This document shows, piece by piece, positions 9,353 to 15,746 of a DNA stretch of 64,000 bases (within the stretch, counting starts at the first letter, position 1; every line of letters starts with the position of its first letter). Origin of the DNA: Microbacterium commune (GTDB lineage: Bacteria; Actinomycetota; Actinomycetes; Actinomycetales; Microbacteriaceae); NCBI RefSeq assembly GCF_014836945.1, contig NZ_JACSPX010000001.1, positions 1,325,510-1,389,509 on the forward strand, read 5' to 3'. A program made the position numbers and the translations under genes. Under the pieces are notes generated by a model. The model saw only the letters and a program-made list of their open reading frames with translations, had not been told where the DNA came from and searched no databases.

Positions 9353-11166
9353 CAGAAGTCCTTGTCGAGAGGGCCGCTCTCGGTGACCGGGGTCGCCGCG
9401 CAGCGCTGGCCGACGAGGTCGGTCGCGTTGGCGGAGGGGGTCCAGATCATCGCGGCGGTCGTGGTGACCGTCCGCACCGAGCCCGAGGTCAGGCCGCCGA
9501 GGGCGACGCGGACGACGGTGGAGGGCACGCCGTTGATGGTCTCGGTGGTGGCGGTCATGGTGGCCGAGAACTGTGCCGTCGTCCACAGGCCGACGTGGTT
9601 GCCGCGCAGGTTGACAGAGCCGAGGTTGGTGTTCGGCACGTCGAACAGGTCGTTGGACCCACTCGTGATGCCTCCGTCGCGCACCCGGGCTGTGATGGCG
9701 CGGGCCGAGCCGTCCCATCCACTCGCGATGCTCGCCGGGTTGACGCGTCCGCTGTAGGTGAGCACCAGCATGTCGCCGGCGTCGATCACCCCGGCCTTGC
9801 CGCCGTTCACGGCCTGCACGTCGGCGCCGCGCAGCGGCGCGTTGTCGACGCGTCGGGCGGCGAGCACGGCCGAGGTGGTCTGCTTGCCGTGGCTGTCGGT
9901 GAGCACGGCGCGCAGGTCGTACGAGCCGTCCGCGACGGTCTTGGTGTCCCACGCGCAGCCGTAGGGCGCCGCGGCGAGGGTGCACACGGGCGACCACTTG
10001 CCGCTGCCCGCGGGGGAGTACTGGATCGCGACCGACGAGATTCCGGCCGAGGCGTTCGCGGTGGCCGTCAGCTGCACGGTCCCGGTGAGGAACGCGCCCG
10101 GGTCGTCGAGCGAGATCGACGAGACGGTGTTGTCGACCAGGCGGCCGGTGATCGTGGCCGACGTGGTGCTGTTGCCGGCCAGGTCGGTCGCGATGGCGCG
10201 GAACGAGTAGCGGCCGTACGGCAGCGGCACGGTGTTGAAGCGGCACGACCACGGCTCATCGACGATGGTGCAGGCGGTCGTCCACGCGCCACCCGCACTC
10301 GGCTGGTACTGGATGGCGACGGATGCCACACCGGAGTGCGCATCGGCCGGCGTCGCGGCGAGGGTGACCGTGCCGGTGAGCACGCTGCCCGGGTCGGTCA
10401 TGGTGGCGGTGGGTGCGACGTTGTCGATCGTGACGGACGAGAGTTCCGAGATCATGACCACGGTCGGACGAGCCGTCGGCCACGCCACGACCCGCACGTC
10501 GTAGTCGCCGCTGGCCAGTGACGTCGTCGCCCAGTTCACGGTGCAGGACGCGGAGCCGGCGATGCTCGCGCAGCCGGCGACGCTCTTCCAGCTGTTCGCG
10601 TCGGCGACCGAGTACTCGAAGCGCACCCCGTAGGTTGCCCGCGGATCGGCATCCGTCAGCGTCGCGGTCAGCGGTGTCGTGCCGCGCACCGCCTCGTCGA
10701 GGTCGGCGAGCACCACGGTGAAGGCGTTCGCGACGGTGACACGCACCGGCGCCGAGGTGGTGGCGTACCCCGCCTTGTCGGTGGCGATGGCGCGCACGTC
10801 GTACGCGCCGTCGGCTGCGGAAAGCGTGTCCCAACTGCAGCGGTAGGGCGCGGATGCCGTGCTGCACAGCGTCGTCCAGCTCGCGGCGCCGACGCTCTGC
10901 CACTGCACCACGACACTCGCGATGCCGGTCTCGGCGTCGGCCGCGTCGGCGGCGATGGTCGCGGACCCCCGCAGCGGTGCACCGGGCGTGACGATGCCGA
11001 CGGTGGGCGGGGTCCAGTCGACGGCGGCGGATGCCGTGTTCGTCGCGTTCGCGGACTGCGACATGAAGGCTGCGGAGGAGGTCTGCAGTCCGTTCAGGGC
11101 GAAGACGGCCAGCAGGAGGGCGGCCAGAGCGGCGAGCGCGACGTTGCGCAGCGCCGCGCCGGTCAC
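9352..11166 (-). CDS. Secreted Ig-like repeat protein with SipW-type N-terminus
   Basis: 604 residues if started at GTG 11166, which has GAAGGG seven bases upstream; the ATG at 11190 lies only three bases from the presumed -10 element, has no ribosome site, and would give 612. The N-terminus is a hydrophobic helix, then SSAAFMSQSANATNTASAAVDW, the kind of segment found after SipW-dependent signals. Four repeats of about 95 residues follow, each with the pattern SVxIQYxP...W...C...YxCxWDT...DGxYDLRAxATD and a paired Cys. A different C-terminal domain of about 170 residues begins near VDNAPLRGADVQAVNG. Role inferred: exported adhesin or matrix protein matured by the signal peptidase encoded next to it. 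Confidence 0.85.
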   Translation of the reverse strand: MTGAALRNVALAALAALLLAVFALNGLQTSSAAFMSQSANATNTASAAVDWTPPTVGIVTPGAPLRGSATIAADAADAETGIASVVVQWQSVGAASWTTLCSTASAPYRCSWDTLSAADGAYDVRAIATDKAGYATTSAPVRVTVANAFTVVLADLDEAVRGTTPLTATLTDADPRATYGVRFEYSVADANSWKSVAGCASIAGSASCTVNWATTSLASGDYDVRVVAWPTARPTVVMISELSSVTIDNVAPTATMTDPGSVLTGTVTLAATPADAHSGVASVAIQYQPSAGGAWTTACTIVDEPWSCRFNTVPLPYGRYSFRAIATDLAGNSTTSATITGRLVDNTVSSISLDDPGAFLTGTVQLTATANASAGISSVAIQYSPAGSGKWSPVCTLAAAPYGCAWDTKTVADGSYDLRAVLTDSHGKQTTSAVLAARRVDNAPLRGADVQAVNGGKAGVIDAGDMLVLTYSGRVNPASIASGWDGSARAITARVRDGGITSGSNDLFDVPNTNLGSVNLRGNHVGLWTTAQFSATMTATTETINGVPSTVVRVALGGLTSGSVRTVTTTAAMIWTPSANATDLVGQRCAATPVTESGPLDKDF

Positions 11167-11192
11167 CGGCGTGCCCTTCGTTCTGGTCATGC

Positions 11193-11219
11193 TTCGACGT
11201 TACGGAGCAGCCGGTTACA
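11193..11219 (-). promoter_or_regulatory. Shared ECF-like promoter element, copy A
   Basis: Minus strand: TGTAACCGGC, three variable bases, then TCCGTAACGTCGAA. Copy B at 12596-12622 matches at 24 of 27 positions. The pair TGTAAC/CGTCGA with a 14-base gap resembles -35/-10 elements of some ECF sigma factors, though the gap is a little short. If used as a promoter, transcription would begin about at the annotated ATG 11190, which favours the GTG start at 11166. Confidence 0.55.
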
Positions 11220-11338
11220 GCCCGGCAACAGCCGAGCCTCAGCAGGGACACGATCGGCGCCGGCGCGCCCCGCGGGGACGCAGAAGAGGCCGCGGCGGTC
11301 AGCCGCGGCCTCGTCAGGACCGGTCGGGTGCGGATGCG

Positions 11339-11869
11339 TCAGCTGCGCAGCGCACGCACGAGGTCGCGCAGGAACATCAGTCCGATGAGCGCGGCGGGAA
11401 GGCCGATGCTCAGCATCCGCACTCCCGACATCGACAGCAGGATGAACACCCAGCCCACCGCCGGCACCCAGCCCTCGACGCGCGGCTGCACGGCGGATGC
11501 CAGCGTGAACGTCCACGGGTCGATGCTGTCGTTGGCGTCGCCCTTCGTGCGCAGCACGCGACCGCCCTCGGCATCCGTCCTGTCGTCGATCGAGACGATG
11601 CGGTGCGTGACCGGCTCGTCGATTCCGGACTCCTGGGGCGGGACGTAGGTGATGATGTCGCCGACCTGCAGATCCGCGACGGGCACCTGGCGCTCGTAGA
11701 CGACGGTGCCCTTCTCGAAGGTGCCCGACATCGAGCCGCCGGTGATGACGTAGCGGTCGAGGCCGAACAGCGATGGGACGAGCATGAGCCCCACCAGCGC
11801 TATGGCGCAGGCGACGGCGACGGTGATCAGGGTGCTGCCGATCGCGCGAGTCGTCTTCGTGGGGCTCAT
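11339..11869 (-). CDS. sipW: Signal peptidase I, SipW / ER (Sec11) type
   Basis: 176 residues. Unlike ordinary bacterial LepB, which uses a Ser-Lys pair, this enzyme has Ser46 in TGGSMSGT and His89 in VTHRIVSI, followed by RTKGDANDSID with the conserved Asp residues; that is the Sec11/SipW arrangement. Membrane helix at 8-30 and a hydrophobic pair at about 133-172. In Bacillus, SipW processes TasA and related matrix proteins. Here it lies between two genes whose products carry SipW-type N-termini, which are its likely substrates. AGGAGAAGAGC precedes the ATG. The symbol is given by type, not proven orthology. Confidence 0.88.
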   Translation of the reverse strand: MSPTKTTRAIGSTLITVAVACAIALVGLMLVPSLFGLDRYVITGGSMSGTFEKGTVVYERQVPVADLQVGDIITYVPPQESGIDEPVTHRIVSIDDRTDAEGGRVLRTKGDANDSIDPWTFTLASAVQPRVEGWVPAVGWVFILLSMSGVRMLSIGLPAALIGLMFLRDLVRALRS

Positions 11870-11882
11870 GCTCTTCTCCTCT

Positions 11883-11918
11883 GATCTCGGGTGATCAGTG
11901 CCGATCTCGGGTGATCAG
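11883..11918. repeat. Tandem 16-base direct repeat before sipW
   Basis: GATCTCGGGTGATCAG occurs twice, at 11883-11898 and 11903-11918, separated by TGCC. Each copy has near-dyad ends (TGATC...GATCA). It lies in the 105-base gap between the TasA-like gene and the signal peptidase gene. It could be a pair of operator sites or a recent slip duplication; nothing else marks it. Confidence 0.6.
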
Positions 11919-11974
11919 CGGGGGTGGGGCACCCGGCGGACGGATGCCGGATGCTCCGGGTCAGGGGTGGGTGG

Positions 11975-12541
11975 TCACTGGCTGACGGCCGTGGCGGCCG
12001 CCTGCTTGGAGTCCCACGTGTAGACGGCGGAGGCGTTCTTGCCCTGCTCGGTGTTGTCGGCGGTCTGCGCCAGCGTGGTGCTGAAGGTGTAGTCGCGCGA
12101 CTCGCCGGCGGCGAATTCGCCGAGGTCGAGCGCGCCGGCCTTCGTCAGGTCGCCGAAGGTGCCGGACCACACCGGGGTGCCGCTGCCGGCACGGGTGATG
12201 ACGAGCTTGAGGTTCTCCGTCTTGACGAAGCCGTTGGTGGCGTTCTCGGTGAGCGTGAACGCGGCGGGCAGGGTGCCGGAGTTGGTGATGGTCACCTTGC
12301 CGTTCAGGGTGTCGCCCGGCTTGAGGTTCGAGGCGTTGAAGATCGCGTTGCCCGACTTGGAGTTCTGCTGGGCGAGCGTGCCGCTGCTGAAGGCGTTGGC
12401 GGAGTTGACCGAGTTGGCGACGAAGTCCGCACCCGAGCCGACGGCCACGGTCGCAGCGACCAGCAGGCCCGCCAGCGGCAGCAGGATCAGGCGCTTGCGC
12501 GACTTGGTGGGTGCGGTGGTGGTGGTGGTGATCTCGGTCAT
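11975..12541 (-). CDS. TasA-like protein with SipW-dependent signal peptide
   Basis: 188 residues from ATG 12541; the frame extends upstream but the region before it is a promoter. A Thr-rich, then basic start (TKSRKR) leads to the hydrophobic segment LILLPLAGLLVAATVAVGS, then the hallmark ADFVANSVNSANAFSSGTL of SipW-dependent exported proteins. The remaining 130 residues form a beta-rich domain (LKPGDTLNGKVTITNSGTLP...FTLTENA) as in TasA/camelysin-type matrix proteins. No HExxH protease motif. Probably secreted and possibly assembled on the surface. First gene of the leftward block, with promoter element B 55 bases upstream. Confidence 0.85.
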   Translation of the reverse strand: MTEITTTTTAPTKSRKRLILLPLAGLLVAATVAVGSGADFVANSVNSANAFSSGTLAQQNSKSGNAIFNASNLKPGDTLNGKVTITNSGTLPAAFTLTENATNGFVKTENLKLVITRAGSGTPVWSGTFGDLTKAGALDLGEFAAGESRDYTFSTTLAQTADNTEQGKNASAVYTWDSKQAAATAVSQ

Positions 12542-12595
12542 GGTGTTTCCGTTCTGGTGGGCCGATGCGGCTGTGGACTGTGGGGAAGCTTGTGA

Positions 12596-12622
12596 TTCGA
12601 CGCTACGGAGGCGCCGGTTACA
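12596..12622 (-). promoter_or_regulatory. Shared ECF-like promoter element, copy B
   Basis: Minus strand: TGTAACCGGC, GCC, then TCCGTAGCGTCGAA; 24 of 27 bases match copy A before the Ig-repeat gene, with the same internal spacing. Predicted transcription start would leave a leader of about 50 bases before ATG 12541. The repetition at the two secreted substrates argues for one dedicated regulator or sigma factor. Function inferred. Confidence 0.55.
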
Positions 12623-12684
12623 TGCGTGCCACAGCGCGGCAACGCCTCTGCCAGCGTTCGACCACAGAGTGCTTCGCCTCGGAC

Positions 12685-13206
12685 TCAGCCCAGTCGGGCG
12701 AGCTCGGTGACGGTGCGGGTGGAGGCATCCCAGCGGCGCAGCGCCTTCGCCGTGCCCGTGATCTCGCCGCCGACGAGCGGGAGCGCACGCTCGAGATCCT
12801 GCAGCCGCACCCGCCGGGCAAGGGTCACGTGCGGCGTCCATGCGCCCGGAGCGGTGTGCGGGGCGTCGTCGCCCGGCCCGGCCGCCCGGTGCACGTCGTC
12901 ATGCAGGGCGAGCAGTGCGGCCGACGCGATGACGCTGCGCACGAGCACCCGCCGGTCGCCGTCGCCGAACAGCAGCGGCCCGCCCAGGCGCACCGCGAAG
13001 GCCGGCCGGGCGGTGAGCAGGGCGGTCTCGACGTGCTCCAGCGCGCTGCGCACGAGCAGGGTCACGTGCGGCCTGTTGCTCGGCGCGGTGTGCGCGGCCA
13101 TGCTCGACAGGCCGGCGGCGGCGAGGGCCTGCCACTCCGCGCGCACGGCTGCCTCGCTGACCTCGTCGAGCAGCAGCTCGATCGAGATCACCGGCGCCCG
13201 TGTCAT
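12685..13206 (-). CDS. 2'-5' RNA ligase-like 2H phosphoesterase
   Basis: 173 residues. The two HxT motifs of the 2H superfamily are present: PHVTLL (His47, Thr49) and TPHVTLA (His126, Thr128), spaced as in LigT-type proteins. These enzymes open cyclic phosphodiesters or act on 2',3'-cyclic RNA ends; the true substrate here is unknown. No signal peptide. Divergent from dcd with about 50 bases between the starts. Function is by family only. Confidence 0.8.
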   Translation of the reverse strand: MTRAPVISIELLLDEVSEAAVRAEWQALAAAGLSSMAAHTAPSNRPHVTLLVRSALEHVETALLTARPAFAVRLGGPLLFGDGDRRVLVRSVIASAALLALHDDVHRAAGPGDDAPHTAPGAWTPHVTLARRVRLQDLERALPLVGGEITGTAKALRRWDASTRTVTELARLG

Positions 13207-13256
13207 GAGGTGAGAATAGTGCGGCTGCCGCCAGAGGGCACCGTTACGCTGAAGAC

Positions 13257-13862
13257 GTGCTTCTCAGCGACCGCGACATCAAGGCAGAACTCGCAACGGG
13301 CCGCATCGGGCTGGCTCCCTACGACGAGCAGATGGTGCAGCCGTCGAGCGTCGACGTGCGACTCGACCGGTACTTCCGGCTGTTCGACAACCACAAGTAC
13401 CCGTTCATCGATCCCGCCGAGGATCAGCCCGAGCTGACCCGGCTGATCGAGGTCGCCCCCGACGAGCCGTTCATCCTGCATCCCGGCGAGTTCGCCCTCG
13501 GCGCGACCTTCGAGCAGGTCTCGCTGCCCGACGACGTCGCGGCGCGGCTGGAGGGCAAGTCGTCGCTCGGACGCCTGGGGCTCATCACGCACTCGACCGC
13601 CGGGTTCATCGATCCGGGGTTCAGCGGGCACGTCACGCTCGAGCTGGCGAACGTCGCGACCCTTCCGATCAAGCTGTGGCCGGGCATGAAGATCGGTCAG
13701 TTCTGCTTCTTCCGCCTCACCTCGGCCACCGAGAATGCGTACGGCTCCGGCCCCTACGGCAATCGCTATCAGGGGCAGCGCGGGCCCACGGCATCCCGCT
13801 CGTTCCAGAACTTCCACCGCACCGACGTCGGCACGAGCGACGCGGGTGCGGTCGGAGGCTGA
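13257..13862 (+). CDS. dcd: dCTP deaminase (mycobacterial, probably bifunctional type)
   Basis: 201 residues from GTG 13257. Converts dCTP toward dUMP/dUTP for thymidylate synthesis. Motifs: [16 protein letters not shown] near 27-42, [20 protein letters not shown] (catalytic region with Ser/Arg), [14 protein letters not shown] with the catalytic Glu, and [16 protein letters not shown] at the C-terminus. The [11 protein letters not shown] form matches the M. tuberculosis enzyme, which both deaminates dCTP and hydrolyses the triphosphate to dUMP, rather than the E. coli form. Bifunctionality here is inference. The next gene starts 2 bases after its stop. Confidence 0.95.
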   Translation: MLLSDRDIKAELATGRIGLAPYDEQMVQPSSVDVRLDRYFRLFDNHKYPFIDPAEDQPELTRLIEVAPDEPFILHPGEFALGATFEQVSLPDDVAARLEGKSSLGRLGLITHSTAGFIDPGFSGHVTLELANVATLPIKLWPGMKIGQFCFFRLTSATENAYGSGPYGNRYQGQRGPTASRSFQNFHRTDVGTSDAGAVGG

Positions 13863-13863
13863 C

Positions 13864-14301
13864 GTGAGCGACCGGTTGGGGGATGCCGATGACGCAGCGC
13901 CCGAGGCCGCTGCGCCCGATCCCGCGGTCGTACCGGAGCCCGCGGTCGCGGAACCCGACGCGTCGGAGGCCGTGGTTCCCGAGCTCGACGTGCCCGAGCC
14001 GACGATCCCCGATGCGGCGATCCCCGAGGCGGCGCTCGCCGAGCCGGTGATCCCTCCCGCCCCGCCCGAAGAGGCACCGACGCGGGCGGCTCGACGCACC
14101 ACGACGGCCGAGAAGGTCGCAGCCGTGCCGGCACCGGCATCCGACCCCCGTCTGACCGCGCCGCCGCCCGACCCGACCGTCGTGCCGCCGCCGGAGGGGG
14201 CGACGCCCGACAGCTACCGCGGCTGGACGATCGCGATCTACAGCTTCCTGGCGCTACTGCTGACCGGCGCCGTCGTCACGATCGGCGTGCTGCTCAGCTG
14301 A
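13864..14301 (+). CDS. Pro/Ala/Glu-rich protein with C-terminal membrane helix
   Basis: 145 residues from GTG 13864. Residues 10-75 are low complexity, with loose repeats such as PEPAVAEPD, PELDVPEPTIPDAAIPEA and no predicted fold. A basic patch (TRAARRTTTAEK) follows, then GWTIAIYSFLALLLTGAVVT, a single membrane helix near the end with almost nothing after it, so the acidic domain would be cytoplasmic in a tail-anchored topology or outside if inserted the other way. No known function. It follows dcd by 1 base and is probably co-transcribed. Confidence 0.65.
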   Translation: MSDRLGDADDAAPEAAAPDPAVVPEPAVAEPDASEAVVPELDVPEPTIPDAAIPEAALAEPVIPPAPPEEAPTRAARRTTTAEKVAAVPAPASDPRLTAPPPDPTVVPPPEGATPDSYRGWTIAIYSFLALLLTGAVVTIGVLLS

Positions 14302-14525
14302 CCGGCCGTCGCCGGAGATGGAAGACGCCGGTGAGCCGCAGCCGCGACCAGCGTTTTCCATCCCGCGCGGTATGCGGGGTCAGTTGTGCACGAAGATCCG
14401 CGCTGGCGTGCACACAAGTGACCTCGCATCCGGCAGGTGGCCGCCCCGCGCGCGCGACCGACCACCCCGGCCGGCGCTGTCAAGGGCGTCGCCGGGCACG
14501 CCACCGCCGCCTACGGTCGGCTTCC

Positions 14526-15740
14526 ATGAGCGCCGAGAACACATCCACAGTCGAGGGTCACGAGCGGGCACACCGGGTTCTCGTCGTCGGCGGAGGCAAC
14601 GGCGGGCTGTCGGTCGCGGGCCGATTGCGCCGTGCCGGAGTCACCGAGATCGCGGTCGTCGAGCCGTCGCAGACGCACTACTACAAGCCCCTCTTCTCGC
14701 ACATCGCCGGCGGCACCGCCCGGGCGAGCGAGGCGGTGCGCCCGCAGGCCGACGTCTTCCCCCACGGCGTGGAGTGGATCCCGGATGCCGTCACCGCGGT
14801 CGACCCCGAGAATCGGCGGGCGCATCTGGCATCCGGTGACACCGTCCGGTACGACCAGCTGATCCTCGCGCCGGGCATCCGGAACGACTGGGATGCCGTC
14901 CCCGGTCTCGACGACGCGATGGGATCGCCGCACGGGGCCTCGAACTACGACTTCGCGCTGGCGCAGAAGGCGTCGAAGCTGCTGCGCTCGGTGCGCTCCG
15001 GCACCGTGGTGTTCGTGCAGGCGCCCGGACCCGCGTCCTGCGCGGGCGCGGCTCAGAAGCCGATGTACCAGGCGTGCGCGTACTGGCGGGCGACGAACGT
15101 GCTGCACGACATCCATGTGGTGCTGCTCGTGCCGACGCCGACGATCTTCGGCATCCCCGAGATCGACGCCGAGCTGCAGCGCAGCATCGACGAGTACGAC
15201 ATCGACGTGCGCTACCGCGCGCAGCTGCGCCAGGTCGACGCAGACGACGGCACCGTCGTGTTCGACGCTGCCGGCGCCGACCGGCAGAGTCTGCACTACG
15301 ACCTGCTCATCGCCGAGCCGCCGCAGAAGGCGCCGGAGTGGATCCGCGCCAGCGGCCTCGCCGACGACGACGGATTCGTCGCCGTCGACCCGCGCACCCT
15401 GCGCTCCACCCGGCATCCCGAGATCTGGGCACTGGGAGACGCGGCGGGCACGACCAACTCCAAGTCGGGCGGAGCGCTGCGCACGCAGACGAAGGTGCTG
15501 GCCGAGAACGTCCGCGCGGTTCTCGAGGGGCGCGATCCGGCATCCGCCTACGACGGCTACGGCGTCTGCCCGTTCACCGTCTCACGCTCGACCGCGGTGT
15601 TCGCCGAATTCGACGACCGGCTCCGCCTGAAGCCCACGCTGTGGCGCAGCTCGTATCGCGAGAGCCGGATGAACTGGATCATCGACCGGCAGATCTTCCC
15701 GCAGGTCTACTGGCGCATGATCCTGCAGGGTCGCGCCTGA
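14526..15740 (+). CDS. FAD-dependent oxidoreductase, sulfide:quinone reductase-like
   Basis: 404 residues from ATG 14526. Dinucleotide fold VLVVGGGNGGLSVAGRL at 18-34; second half with PGPASCAGAAQKPMYQ, where SQR enzymes have a redox Cys, and a late FAD-binding segment EIWALGDAAGTTNSK. YGVCPFTVSRSTAVFAEFD near the C-terminus matches the second redox Cys region of SQRs. The third, N-terminal Cys of classic SQR is not obvious, so it may be a type III/persulfide-linked or other quinone reductase. It would act at the inner face of the membrane, feeding electrons to quinone. It stands alone; no persulfide dioxygenase is adjacent. Confidence 0.75.
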   Translation: MSAENTSTVEGHERAHRVLVVGGGNGGLSVAGRLRRAGVTEIAVVEPSQTHYYKPLFSHIAGGTARASEAVRPQADVFPHGVEWIPDAVTAVDPENRRAHLASGDTVRYDQLILAPGIRNDWDAVPGLDDAMGSPHGASNYDFALAQKASKLLRSVRSGTVVFVQAPGPASCAGAAQKPMYQACAYWRATNVLHDIHVVLLVPTPTIFGIPEIDAELQRSIDEYDIDVRYRAQLRQVDADDGTVVFDAAGADRQSLHYDLLIAEPPQKAPEWIRASGLADDDGFVAVDPRTLRSTRHPEIWALGDAAGTTNSKSGGALRTQTKVLAENVRAVLEGRDPASAYDGYGVCPFTVSRSTAVFAEFDDRLRLKPTLWRSSYRESRMNWIIDRQIFPQVYWRMILQGRA

Positions 15741-15746
15741 GGCGGG

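Noticed and set aside
8582..10252. Response regulator read as a 556-residue protein
   Set aside because: The extra 300 residues are the wrong frame of the Ig-repeat gene. The receiver domain begins after ATG 9352.
11188..11190. ATG 11190 as the start of the Ig-repeat protein
   Set aside because: No ribosome site, and the presumed -10 element ends three bases before it; GTG 11166 has a good site. It is not fully excluded if the message is leaderless.
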